This document shows, in pieces, positions 44,608 to 56,215 of a DNA stretch of 64,000 bases. The position numbers and the translations under genes are program-made. The notes beneath the pieces were generated by a model. That model saw only the letters and a program-made list of their open reading frames with translations, searched no databases and was not told where the DNA came from. Numbering within the stretch: the stretch's first letter is position 1; every line of letters begins with the position of its first letter. This stretch comes from Fonticula-like sp. SCN 57-25 (lineage: Eukaryota; Nucleariida; Rotosphaerida), in assembly GCA_001724245.1 (NCBI GenBank), contig MEDX01000015.1, positions 38,743 through 102,742 on the forward strand, given 5' to 3'.

Positions 44608-47600
44608 TTACAATGTGAGCGCCGCGCGCCCCCTTTCAGCGCTCGAAGCGTGCAGCGCGTCGGCCGTGAGGTGCCCCAGCGGCATCAAAAGATGCGTCTG
44701 CATGTGCACAAGCAGCGGACTACCGTTAATTAGCGCAATAGCAGTCATGCTTTCCGCGACAGAAATCAGTTTCCGCGAAAGCGGCGGCCCAAACAGCGCC
44801 GCCACAGCTCGCCACAGCCCACACGACGCCTGCAACACAAGCGCGTCAACTTCGGGCGTCGAAAACGCCATCGCCGCGATATGTGCCGCGCCCGCCGGCG
44901 GTGCAACCATTGCCGGCGGCATTGCCGCGACCGGCGCGTCGTCGCGCGTCGCCTGCTGCAGCTCGGCGAGCATGGCCGAAAGTGCCGGTGCGCCCGCGAG
45001 CGCGCCCTTTAGCTGCGCATAGTGCGCGTCAAACCCGAGCGAGGCGCGCGCGTCGCGGTGCGCGTTAATTTGCCGGAACGTGTGGTCGATCGTGTGCGCA
45101 AAGAGGCAATGTACGACGCGGCGAAGCAGCGCGCCCCACTGGAATGCCGCCGCTTCCAAATCGCCGCGGCGTTCAAGGCTGCGCAGCGCGCGCGCCATTG
45201 TCGCGAAAATGACAAGAATGTGCGAGCGCGCGACGGCGGCGAGCGGGTTGGCGCACGCGCGAAAAGCGCGCAGCGCAACAAGCAATGTCGGGCAAATGGC
45301 GCGCGCCTCTGCCGCCCAGCTCGCGGCATCAATCGAGCCACTATAGGCCCGCTCGAGCGCCGCCTGCATGATGCGCAGCGCGGCAATGGCGCCGACGATG
45401 CGGTCAATGCTCTCGGTCCAGCCCGACAGCAGCCGCACAAAGAACGCGCGAAACACAAAAATGCGGAACGCGTTGATGCGCGGCGCTTCGCCCGCGTCGC
45501 GCGCCGACAGCGCCTCTGCAAACGCGTCGAGGCGCTGCTGCTCTGCCTGCCGCCGCGCCGGGTGCAGCTGCACCGAGTCAAAGTGCTTTGAGAACGTCTG
45601 CGCAATGGAGCGCCGCACGTACGCGTCGCCGTGATAGTCGAGCCGCGCAAAGCAGCGCAGCAGCGCGACAAGATTGGCCGAACGCGCCGCCGTCAGCGGC
45701 CCCGTCGCGGGCGTCGCAGTCAAAAACTCGCCAATGAGCGCCGGCAGCATCGAGTCGCTCTCATTGCGGTCATACAGCAAATCTGTACACGTAATCATGA
45801 GATGCCCGACAACGGTCGCCGCAAACGTCGAGTACTGCGCCTGCAGATTCGGCCGCACTTCAAGCTCGCGCACGCGCTGCTGCATAAAAGCAGGAATGTG
45901 CGCAATTCGCGCGCGAAGCGCCGCCCTCGCCTGTCGCAACTGCGGCCCGCTCAGCACTCTTGCCTGCTCATTTTGCCGCGCAATTTCAACTAAGACTGCC
46001 TGTACCATTGCTGGAATCGCCGCGCGGTACTCGTCCGGGTTGGCAAGCATCGACGCACTGCCCGAAAGAACACCCGCAAGGCACCGCAATGTCGGCAGAG
46101 CGTGCTCGCCAAACGCGAGCGCCGACGTAAACACTGGCTGAACCGACACGGCATAATCAAGGTGCGCGCTAAACCACATTTGCACCAACTCTTTATCAAA
46201 CAGCTGCGCACACAGCGGCATAACATCGAGCAGCCGCGAAAAAAACCGCGGCGGCACTTGTCTGTGCTCGGGCGTGTCGCCATACTGCAGCCATGACGAA
46301 TTGGGCCCATACAGCGCAAGAATATCGTCCCACTGACGCACGCCGTGCAGCACAAGCACAGGCGCCGCCTCAGCAAGCACATTCACAGCAAGAGAAAAAA
46401 CATCGCGGTCGGCGCGGTACCGCGCATGCTGCCGACCAGCAACATTCCCCGGCACGGCGGCATTCTGAACACCAATTGTGCCGCCTTCCTTTCTAAAGCG
46501 AGAATGAACAAGACCAACAAGCAGCTTGTTTAAGGCGTCTTGAAACCGCCGCGCCACCTGCGCCGCCATCCCATCATCAGAAACAGAAACAGAAACAGAA
46601 GTTGAAGTGGCGGCGCTCAGTGGAACGCCAGCCTCGAGCGCGTCCATGTCAATGTCGAGCAATGCCGCGTCGAGCGAATCCTGACTGTCGCGGTCGCTCG
46701 TCGCGTACACTTGCGGCGCGCCCTGCACTGGACTCGCTGCAGGGCGACACAGCGACAGCACCGACGACACAATATAAAGCGCAGCGCGACGCAGCGCCGC
46801 CGGAAATGTCGCGTCGGCATTGAGAAACGCCGCCGACAGCGACAAAAACGCAAGATGGTCGGCTTGCGGAACTGCGCTGCGCCGCACAATTTTCTGAACG
46901 GCGCCCAAAAGTCCGACGAGCGCGTTTTCAAGCGCGTCCTGGCGCGACTTCCATGCTTGCCGCTCGGCGGGTCCCCACGGGGCGTCTTCAGGGCGCGACG
47001 TGGCGGGCGAAATGGAGCTCGAGGCAAAGATGGCGGGCGTCACGGGGGCGAAGCGGCGACGCTCAGCGGCCACGTAGCGGTCGGCGACGGCGGAGATTGT
47101 CGTGCAGAGGGAAGTTATGATGGTGGAGGTGGGGAGGTCGAGGGCGTCGGCGAGGTCGATGAGGACGGCGAGAGAGTCGGCAATGATGGCTTTGCAAGTG
47201 TCGTCGGTGGAGGAAACCATATCAACAAGGCCGCAAATGCGCCTGAAACAGAGTTAGTAAGGAAAGACATCGAAAAAGTAAGGAGAAAGTAAGGAAAAGC
47301 AAGATAAAGTATGGTAAAGTAAGGATAAGTAAGGAAAACCACCAAAAAGCCACCAAAAACTACCAAAAAAACCATCAATTGCGCACTTTAAGGTGGCCGG
47401 TGCGTTCAATGTGCGCTGTACATATGCGAGGTAGACGAGAAGTGAACAGTGTGACGTCAGCGTCCGCGTGGCTGCCACTTCGCCAGTGTACCGCACCGAC
47501 GTCGGCATATGCAAATAAATACTACAAAAGCATATTAGATTCATCCTCAGCCAATCAGAGAACGCCGTACGCGGACAAAAGTCGACCAAATTGGCGGTTT

Positions 47601-50600
47601 TGGCGGATCTGTTCTGCACGATCGGCGTCGCTGACCATATCCGATCGCGGGACGAGTCGTTCCAATTGAGCGTGAACGATTCGCACAAATATAATCAATG
47701 GTGTGTCATTGTCATCGGCCGCCACAAGCTGGTCAGACGCAGTCGCAAGCTGTGAAAAGTGTTAGCAATAATGTCACAGATATGAACTTTCTTATACTTA
47801 TCATCAAAAAATATCATATCTCACACAGTATCATGTATGAAAATATATCATATCTCACACAGTATCATGGAAAGTATCATATCATACACAGCATCATATC
47901 TATAATATCATGTCACAAAGTACACAGCATCAAATACAGTATCATATCTCACACAGTATCATATCTCACATCATATCTATTTCCACATACAATCCCTTAT
48001 ATTCCCCCTTGACGTACAGTTCTAACGAATCTTGGCAAAGTCAATTCTCCCTCCTCAAACCCCTCTGCATCCGCCCTCGCGTTCCTCATCAGCAGCCACA
48101 GCGCCGCCATCACTTCCGCCGACGGCGCCCAAATCCGCGACAGCTCCAAGCAGCACAGCATCATGTGACGTACCGCCGACACTGAACACGTGACCTCTCT
48201 TGTGCGCGCCTGCTGCAGCCACGCGAGCACAAACTCCCAGTGCTGCGGCACGTCGGCAGTCGAGTCGAGCACGTGGCCGTCAACGCCGACGCGCGCGAGC
48301 GGCGCGAGGTAGGCGATGCACGCCCACCCGTGCGCCTCTGTGTTGGCCGCGGCCACGTCCTTGTGCGCCGACGAGAGCGTCGCGGCGGCCCACTTTTGCC
48401 ACGCGGGCCGGAAGAGCGCCCAAAAGGAGCCGTCGTCGCCGACAACGTCGTCTTCTACGTGGCCGTATTTTTGGCGCGAACGGAAGGCGTCGGCGATGTG
48501 GCGGATGCCGACGACGAGCTCGCGGGGGGGGTCGTCGAGGATGGAAGCGAGGCGGCTGCCGCCGGAAAAGGTCAGCGAAAAGAGCGTCGGCTGCTCAAAG
48601 AGGAGGGCGATGACGTCATAGAGGGCGGATGCGGCTTGTGTGATTGGGTGCGCGTCGACGAAGAGGGCGCTCGCGGCAACGTCAACGTCAATGTGCTCGC
48701 TGCCGACGCACGAGGCGGCCCAGAGGGCGGAGACGGCGCGCCAGCGGGCGGCAAGGGCGCAACGAAGAAGGGCGCGGGAACGCGACCAGGGGAGTAACGG
48801 TGACAGCAAAGACAGGAAAGAAAGTGAAGACTCGTTCAGGGCGGTACGGAAACGCAAAACATCCAATGAGCGCAGTCGCGGTAAACGAACGCGAACAAGC
48901 TTGTCAACAGAATCAAACGCGTCGCCAATCGAAACAAGCGCGCTTTCACAAAGTGACATGTCCTTGGCGGCATCTTGAAGCAGCACACCAACACGTGAAA
49001 ACGCATCAGATAGCATCAAAACCGCGTCATCACATGGTGCTGTCGCCGCACCGGGCTCGACGTCGTCCACGGGAAAGGTGAGCAGCCGCGAAAGATCGGC
49101 AAAGGCGAATGAACTGCCGGCAAAGCTCGCGTCCGGCGGCAGCGGAGGCACAGACACGAAGCCACGTGGCTGCGGTTTCGGTGGCGGCGCCGGCTGAGCA
49201 AAAAACATTCGCTGCTCGGGGGCGGCAAAGGCGCTTTCGGGCCGCGCGTCGTCCGCGTCCGCATCGAAAAAGTCGCCGTTCCCGCCAAATCCCTCATCGG
49301 CCGCCGCGTCGCCAGCAATAGTTAAACCGCCGCCGACGCCCACGTGGAGGAACAAGGACCGCGGGGACGCGCCGGGTCGCCCTGGCGACGGCCACTCGTC
49401 CTGCGTCGCGCCGAGCAGCCTTCCGCTGCCGCCACGTGGCGTACTGAGAAGCGACGGCAGGGGGGGCCGCGTGGATGTGCGCGCGCGCATTGCCGACCAC
49501 ACTCGACGTGGCGGCGTCATTGGCGAAGGCGACGCCGACGACGTGCGTGGCGCCGACGTGGCGCGCGTTCGAATCCGCCTGACAATTTGCTGAAGAACGG
49601 CCTCGAGGCGGCGTTTTTTGTGCTCGCGGTCGCTCAATGCGCGCTTTTCAGAAGGAAGAACGCTCGCGTCGGCGAACCGTTTGGGGGCGCGGCGCACAAC
49701 TTTGCCGGAAACGACGCGCTTGCGACGAACAACCGTCGCGGATTCCGATCGAGGCTTGCGCGGTGCGTCATGTCTGCTCTTGTGTGGCGAGTGGGCCTCT
49801 AACCGACCCGTCGTGTGTGGCGATCTATCAACTTGCCTCGACTTTTGTGGCGATCTATCAACGTCTTGATGCCTTGACCTTGGCGTGTCGGCCTCAAACC
49901 GACTCGACTTTAATGGTGATCGATCCGACTCTAGCCGACCCGATCTCTGCGGCGATCGGTGATGAAGGGCAGGCGAAAATGCTTGCCGCGCAGGTGATAC
50001 TACGGGACGCTTGTCGTGCGGCGTGCGCGGCGTCAAATGCTCACCAGAAGCCGCCATTGGTCGTCGCATCGGCGTCATCAGGGCCGTCAGTGGCGGCAAA
50101 TCGCTGCCGTCGTCGGCGTCGGCGTCGGCTTCTGCGTCAAAGTCGTCGTCTTCAATGACGAGCGGCATGGAAGGTCGGCCGTTGCCACGCGTCGCGACGT
50201 AAGGCACTTCTCTGACGGGGCTCGGCGCGGCACTCTTGAGCGGACTTGGCGCTGCGCTCGCGACATTCGACCGAAGCGGGCTTGGCGGCACACTTCTGCG
50301 AACATCTTCTTCTTCTTCCTCTTCGTCGTCGTCGACAATGAAGCGACGCTGTGGCCTTACAAGCGGCTCGTCGGCGTCGTCGCCGCGTCGCGCATCACCG
50401 CCGCGCGCCCTCTTTCTGTGCTCGCCGTCGTCTTCTTCGTCGCCTTCCTCGTTTGCAATGACGCGCCGGCGTACGCTCGACACTGCTCTGCCACGTGACC
50501 GCACGGTGGAGTACCCCGGCCCGGTATCAAAGTGCGGAAAGTGCCTTCTTATTGACTCGTTGACGCCCTGCTCGATGCGCTGCACGTCCTCCTGCTCCCA

Positions 50601-52052
50601 CGTGCGGCGGTAGCGCTCCTCGGACTCTTGCCCGTACGTCTCGCTCTCGTCGGCCTCGGACGGCCGCAGCTGCCGAAACTGACCGTGCTCGTCCCAGCCG
50701 TACGTCGGGTCGGCCAGAACGCCCTCGCGAAGCAGCTTGCGGTAGTGATTGCTGCACTGGTAGCCGACCTTGTGAGGGAGAGCGAGGCTGAAAATGCCCC
50801 AGGCGCTGCCAACGCGCCACCCGCTGCTCTTGAACTGGTCGTAGCGCGCCATCCAGATCGCTTCTTCCTCCTGGGTTAGCGAGCCCATTGACTGGTGAAA
50901 GCACAGCTCGGTGAAGCGGTAGTAAAAGGCGTTCGGGTTATCGTGGCGCTGCGCCCACGCGCGAAGCTGCGCTGTCGACCACTTGGCGACGGCAGAGTCG
51001 CAAAACTGGTCCTGGAAGCCTTTCTGGCGCGTCGCGGTGGAGGAGACGGCGCGGGCGCGCTGGCGGGCGGCGCGCTCAAGGTCGTACACGCGGCGGCCCG
51101 TCGGCGATGACGAAGGCAGCGGCTCGTCATTTAATACAAGGCGCCTGCGCGCAGAAACGGGCGTGGCAGACTCGTCTTCAGACGACGATGAGTCGGAATA
51201 CATTTCCATTTCGGCTGCTTCGGCTGCTTCGCGTGCTTGCTGCAGCGAAGTGAACAGCAGCTGCCGCTCGGATTCGCTGGCAGTGATGCGACGCGACGTT
51301 GAAAACTGGCCGTCGCGGGCGGACGACTCGCCGCTCTCGTCGATAAAGACAATGCCATTGCAGGGCGGCGGCTCGTCAAGGCGACGGATGGAGCGCCAAA
51401 AGACACGCAAAAAGGCGGGCGGGCGGCCATTCGACGCCGCCTCGAGCCACGAGGCAGGCGCGGGCGGGTCGCTCGTCGCGGCATCGGCCGAAACAGCATC
51501 AGCGTCACTTGGTGTCGTCGAATCGCCGCCGTCGCCTTGTACGATGTCATTGGCTGCGCCATCGTCGGACGTGGTGACATCAGTTGATTCAGCCTCGGCG
51601 CCACTCAATGACGCATCATTAAAAACAGCAACATCGTCATCAGCACCGCCTAATGTCGTCGATTCGCTACTAGAAACATCTTTGGCTTGTACTATGTCGG
51701 TCGCTGCGTCATCTGCCGCGCCCACCTCAATCGTGGCACTTGAAACAGTAGCGCTCACCGGTGGCATCCCTGGTCGCCGCGTAAACGTCGCCATGGAATA
51801 AAAGTCTATATTATCTTCTTCCTCGTCATCCTGCACTTCCGGCGTACTTGGCAGCTCAATCCGCGATCGCCCCCGCGGCACCACCAGCCTGCCCACAACC
51901 TCGGCCCGCTCCTCTCGCCCGACCGTCGAAAGCTGTATCGTCGTCAGCTCCTTTCTCTCCCACGCTCTCCGCGCCTCGAGCATCTCTCTCTCATCGGGCA
52001 CGTCGTCATCGACGCGTGGCCTGACGCCATCATCATGCACGTCGGCCTCCAT
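44608..52052 (-). CDS. Giant nuclear protein with SANT-like domain; possible Mms22/Mus7-type repair scaffold
   Basis: Exons 52052-48018, 47749-47571, 47521-47387 and 47242-44608 join in frame to give 2327 residues. I do not firmly recognise the family. Residues 1-360 are disordered, and a Myb/SANT-like domain follows (about 370-460) with FYYRFTELCFHQSMGSLTQE, WGIFSLALPHKVGYQCSNHY and RKLL. Residues 470-900 are acidic and basic low-complexity sequence with repeated RSPxKSxR units and NLS-like VVRRKRVVSGKVVRR. From about 950 on, the protein is a long run of amphipathic helices, suggesting an alpha-solenoid. A large disordered N-terminus plus helical C-terminus is reminiscent of the Mms22/Mus7 replication-repair family, but I saw no decisive motif. 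Donors are GTACGT, GTACGG and GTGCGC. Confidence 0.6.
47790..47990 (-). repeat. TATCATATCTCACACAG repeats in intron
   Basis: Several imperfect copies of AGTATCATATCTCACAC (plus-strand orientation) in the first intron of the SANT-like gene. Confidence 0.8.
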
Positions 52053-52244
52053 CCGGCCGGCGTTTCAAACTGCGCACCAGCCTGCGTTTCGCGCGCTTTT
52101 TCTTCTTGATCGCGATCCGAATTAAGGCGATCGCGATTGTCCGCTGACCAATCGCGTGTTGCCAGCATAGTTTTCTTTTCTCCCATCGTAAGAGGGAGGC
52201 GTTTTATTCTTTCTTGCCGTCGCCATCGACTGTCTTCGGCCAGA

Positions 52245-53822
52245 ATGAAGTTCCTCGTCGTGGCGCTTCTCGCCATCGCGGCGGTCGCCACCGTCCAGGC
52301 TGAGAAGAACGTTATTACCCTCACCACCGACAGCTTTGACTCGGTTGTCCTCGAGGAGGGCACCATGCTCGTCGAGTTCTTCGCCCCCTGTACGTACTTC
52401 TCCTGCGCGGGAAGATGGCGGGAGTGCTGACGGGAGGCGATGCCGGGACTGCGGGCCGTGTGTTAACTGTGCTTTGCTAACGCGCGCCTGTGCGTTGATA
52501 GGGTGCGGCCACTGCAAGGCTCTTGCCCCCAAGCTCGAGACTGCCGCCGGTACCCTCAAGGCTGACAACATCAAGGTCGGCGCTATTGACTGCACTGTTG
52601 AGACCGAGATCTGCACCCAGTTCGAGGTTCGTGGCTACCCGACCCTCAAGGTCTTCCGCAAGGGCGAGCAGGCCTCTGACTACCAGGGCGGCCGCGAGAC
52701 CGATGAGATTGTTTCGTTCATGCGCAAGGCTGCCGCTCCGACTGTGACCATCATCACCGCCGCCGAGGTCGAGTCGATCGCCCACAAGGACCGCGTTGTT
52801 GTCGTTGCCTCGATCCCCTCTGGCGAGACCGAGCAGATCACCGCCTACGAGAAGGTTGCCAAGGAGCTCCGCCTCGAGTACTCTTTCTACCGCGTCTCTG
52901 ATGCCACCGCCGCCGGCATCACGCTCTTCAAGACCTTTGATGAGGGCAAGGCCGAGTACTCTGGCGACTTTACCGAGGAGTCGATCAGCGAGTTTGTCAA
53001 GACCAACGCTCTCCCGATCATGGACGACATTAGCCAGCAGAACTATGCCCGCTACGCCAAGACCGGCCTCCCCCTCGGCTTCCTCTTTGTGAGCAGCCAG
53101 GAGCAGCGCGACACCATCGGCCAGGAGGTCGAGAACGTCGCCCGCGAGCACAAGGGCAAGATCAACTTTGTCTACATTGACGCCAACAAGTTCGCCGGCT
53201 TTGCCGACAACCTCGGCGTCAAGCAGGAGTGGCCCGCCTTTGCCGTCCAGCACAAGAACTTCAAGTACATCGCCTCGCAGGAGGAGCCGCTCACCGGCGC
53301 CGCCGTTGCCAAGCTCGCCGAGGACCTCATCAACAACGTCGCCGTCCCGGTGTACAAGTCGGAGCCCATCCCCACCAGCCAGGATGGCCCGGTCACCGTC
53401 GTCGTCAACAAGAACTTTAACGACATTGTCTTTGGCGGCAAGAACGTCCTCATCGAGTTTTACGCTCCCTGTACGCATTTTTGACGGCGCTGATTGGTCG
53501 GTTTGCTGACATTTCCCGCGTTTTTTTCCTTTTTTTTCCCTCTCTCTCAGGGTGCGGCCACTGCAAGCAGCTCGCCCCGATCTACGACGAGCTTGGTGAG
53601 GCCTACACTGACGATGAGGTCATCATTGCCAAGATGGACGCCACCGCCAACGACGTGCCCGAGTCTGCGCCTTTCGAGATCCGTGGCTTCCCCACCATCT
53701 TCCTCGTCCGCGCCAACGGCGAGGCCGTCGAGTACGAGGGCGACCGCAAGTTTGAGGACTTTGTCGCTTTCCTCACCCGCAACGGCATCAACCGCTCGGG
53801 TGCCGCCCACGACGAGCTCTAA
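52245..53822 (+). CDS. PDI: Protein disulfide isomerase
   Basis: ER oxidoreductase that forms and shuffles disulfides, in exons 52245-52389, 52502-53470 and 53551-53822 (461 residues). The signal peptide is [19 protein letters not shown]. Domains run a-b-b'-a' with two WCGHCK active sites, one at each splice junction, and both domains carry the cis-proline loop (RGYPTLKVF and RGFPTIFLV). The protein ends HDEL, the ER-retention signal. Both introns (donors GTACGT and GTACGC) cut the Trp codon of WCGHC after its first base, at the same position in the a and a' domains. Codon use is strongly biased, like that of tubulin. The gene diverges from the SANT-like giant, with 192 bases between starts. 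Confidence 0.98.
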
Positions 53823-54082
53823 ACATGTATAACATGCGTAATAGCGTTTTTTCATCATTTGCGTCCAATAAATGACGAAGAAAAGACTCGTTTGAATATC
53901 ACGGTACATTTTGTTACCTTTCCCGAAAATTATAGCCACTTTTTTGCCATGTTTATGTTAGTGTGCCGTCTTGTCAGGCCACGTCATCGCTTCGTTTACA
54001 GTTCCTTCTATTCAGTGCCACATAAACGTGCACAAATGCTCATATTTACAACAAGATAATACACCTAAAATCGTTTCTGTGC

Positions 54083-54853
54083 TCACAGCCTGATAGAGAC
54101 GGCGTGCTCGAGCGCGATATTCGCGTGCGACGCGACCATGACCATGCCGCCTTCTTGCCTGTGTTCCCTGATCAGCCCCTCAATGCGCTCCTGCGTCCTA
54201 TTATCCCGCTAATGTTAGCACATCCCACAAGGCAAGTGTGCCACGTACTTTGTATCGAGGGCGATCGTCGGCTCATCGAGCAGCCACACGGTCCTCGGCG
54301 CAGCGAGAAGCCTTACAAAGGAGAGCATGCGCCGCTGGCCGGTGGACAGCTGCCGCACGTCCCTGTCGCGCAGGTGGTCCACCTGCATGCGGCTGAACGC
54401 CTCGTTGAGCAGTTTTTCGCTGCCGCCAGAGATGTGGCACAGCATGCGCAGCTGCTCCTCGACGCCGAGCGATTCGGTCAGGCCGTCGACGCGCGCGCCG
54501 ACGTAATGCGCGTGATCCTTGATCGCCTCGTGGTACTCCCACGCAGTGTGGTACTGGCCGTTGACAAAAAAGGCGCCCTCGAGCGGCGTGCTAAAGCTCG
54601 CAACGGCGCGGAGCAGTGTTGTCTTGCCACTGCCATTCGGGCCCTGCAGGAGCAGCGCGCTGCCCGGCGACAGCGAAAAGGACATGTCACGAATCACCCA
54701 TTTAAAGTTGACGCGGCAGCCCAGCCGAACCGCAGACAAGGTCACTGGTAACATATTAGCATTGTCACGCCACAAAAGAGACAAAGAAATGGCTGGCGCA
54801 CTGAGATCAAGCAGATGCGGCCGGCCCGCCGCCACCAGCACCGCCGCCGCCAT
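54083..54853 (-). CDS. ccmA: CcmA-like ATPase of cytochrome c maturation System I
   Basis: ABC-type ATPase resembling CcmA, which with CcmB drives release of holo-CcmE during haem attachment to c-type cytochromes (System I). Exons 54853-54802, 54744-54249 and 54197-54083 give 220 residues. Walker A is GPNGSGKTT, the signature is LSTGQRRM, Walker B is VWLLDEP, and the C-terminal GGMVMVASHANIALEHAVSI carries the switch His in the CcmA pattern. The N-terminal MAAAVLVAAGRPHLL may be a presequence. Two introns with GTGCGC and GTACGT donors show it is a nuclear gene of this host and not a bacterial contaminant. A generic ABC subfamily remains possible because the ABC core is common to many proteins. 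It diverges from ORC5 with only 42 bases between starts. Confidence 0.75.
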
Positions 54854-54895
54854 GCTGAATATCACGTGACTCAGTCTCACGTGATCACATTTGCC
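54854..54895. promoter_or_regulatory. 42-base bidirectional promoter with two TCACGTGA palindromes
   Basis: The whole gap between the CcmA-like and ORC5 start codons holds TCACGTGA at 54862-54869 and again at 54877-54884, 15 bases centre to centre. No TATA-like word fits in the gap. Confidence 0.6.
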
Positions 54896-56215
54896 ATGTC
54901 AGCCGAGCTGTCGGCGGCGTTCCCTGGGCGGCAGTCGCAGATCGCGACGCTTGGTCGCCTGCTCCGGAGCTGCGAGTCGGGCTCTCTCCCCACCCCCGCG
55001 CTGCACATATGGGGCGCCCCCGCCTCCGGCAAGACTGCGGTTGTTCAAGCCGTTCTTGAGGGCAGCCGCTCGCAGGTCGCGTGGGTCAAATGCCTCGAGT
55101 GCTACTCTGCGCGCCTCTTTTACGAGCGCGTCCTGTCTGCCCTTGGGCATCCCGATGACCGCGTCGTGACGCTCATGGACTTTGTGAACGCACTTTCTCG
55201 CATTCTCCCCGAGTCCGGCCCGACGCCGATCCTCGTTGTGGACCATGCGGATCGCCTTCTTCGCCTCACCCCCCCCACGCTTATCGCCTCCCTTTTACGC
55301 CTGAGCGATCTCACCGGCCGCCGCGTGTGCGTGATCCTGATCAGCCAGCTTGTATGGGACCGCCTGCGCCCCCGCCCCGGCTGCCGCGACCCGCTCATCC
55401 TCCACTTTGATGCCTACTCTGAGGATCAGATGCGCCGCATCCTCGAGGCCGACTGCCCACTAGAAGAGCAGCCCGACCCGCGCCTGTACGCCGCCTTTGT
55501 CGAGCTCGTCGTCAAAGTTTTCCGCCACGCGTGCAAAAACATTAATGAGCTGCGCTTTATCGTTTCTGCGCTGTTTCCAAAGTACCTCGAGCCGACGCGC
55601 GCCGCCGAAGCGCCGCTGCGCCGCGACCCCGTCAAGCTGTACGCGCGCATCGAGCCCTACTTTCGGACAATGCTCGCCAAGCTGTACCTCAGGGACGTGT
55701 CGGCGCTCGAGCTCGACGCGTCGCTCGACGCGGCCGACGCCGAGGACGCGGCAAAGCGCGCGGCGGCCGTCCGCGGTCTCGCCTTTTACGTGAAATTCCT
55801 CGTCATCGCCGCCTTTCTCGCGTCGTACAACCCGCCGCGGCTCGACGCGCGCTACTTTTCGCGCGGCAATGAAGGCGCGACAAGCACGGCGCGCGGCAGG
55901 GCGTCCGGTGGCGCTGCTGCGGCGCCTTCCTCGGCGTCGGGGCGCGTCAGGCAGCAACTGCTCGGGCCAAAGTCGTTCCCGGTCGACCGCATGCTCGCCA
56001 TTTTTTACAGCATTTTGGATAGGCCGCTCGACAGTACAGTCGATATTCATATTCAGATATCGACGCTTGTCAGTTTGAGGCTGCTCACGCAGGTGACGTC
56101 GCTCGATGGGCTAGAGGCGGTAAAGTACAGGTGCAATGTTCCGTTCGAGATGGTGAGGGAGTTGGCCGATTCGGTTCAGCTCGACGTCCATAGGCTCCTA
56201 TACGATTTCAGGTAG
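54896..56215 (+). CDS. ORC5: Origin recognition complex subunit 5
   Basis: AAA+ subunit of the complex that marks DNA replication origins and loads MCM helicases. This is one exon of 439 residues. FPGRQSQIATLGRLL is the typical ORC5 start. Walker A is GAPASGKTAVV, followed by WVKCLECYSARLFYERVL. The Walker-B-like strand reads ILVVDHADRL, with His in place of the usual Glu, as in ORC5 proteins that lack a strict DE. LISQLVWDRLRPRPGC, the C-terminal FLVIAAFLASYNPPR, LLGPKSFPVDRMLAIFYSI and the ending RLLYDFR match animal ORC5 almost position for position. The start is fixed by the tight gap to the divergent CcmA-like gene. Confidence 0.95.
   Translation: MSAELSAAFPGRQSQIATLGRLLRSCESGSLPTPALHIWGAPASGKTAVVQAVLEGSRSQVAWVKCLECYSARLFYERVLSALGHPDDRVVTLMDFVNALSRILPESGPTPILVVDHADRLLRLTPPTLIASLLRLSDLTGRRVCVILISQLVWDRLRPRPGCRDPLILHFDAYSEDQMRRILEADCPLEEQPDPRLYAAFVELVVKVFRHACKNINELRFIVSALFPKYLEPTRAAEAPLRRDPVKLYARIEPYFRTMLAKLYLRDVSALELDASLDAADAEDAAKRAAAVRGLAFYVKFLVIAAFLASYNPPRLDARYFSRGNEGATSTARGRASGGAAAAPSSASGRVRQQLLGPKSFPVDRMLAIFYSILDRPLDSTVDIHIQISTLVSLRLLTQVTSLDGLEAVKYRCNVPFEMVRELADSVQLDVHRLLYDFR

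Noticed and set aside
52477-53478. Open frame opposite PDI
   Set aside because: Antisense shadow of a highly biased gene; it crosses the PDI splice sites without any signals of its own.
54083-54853. Bacterial contamination as the source of the CcmA-like gene
   Set aside because: It contains two introns with the same donor style as its neighbours and shares a promoter with ORC5.
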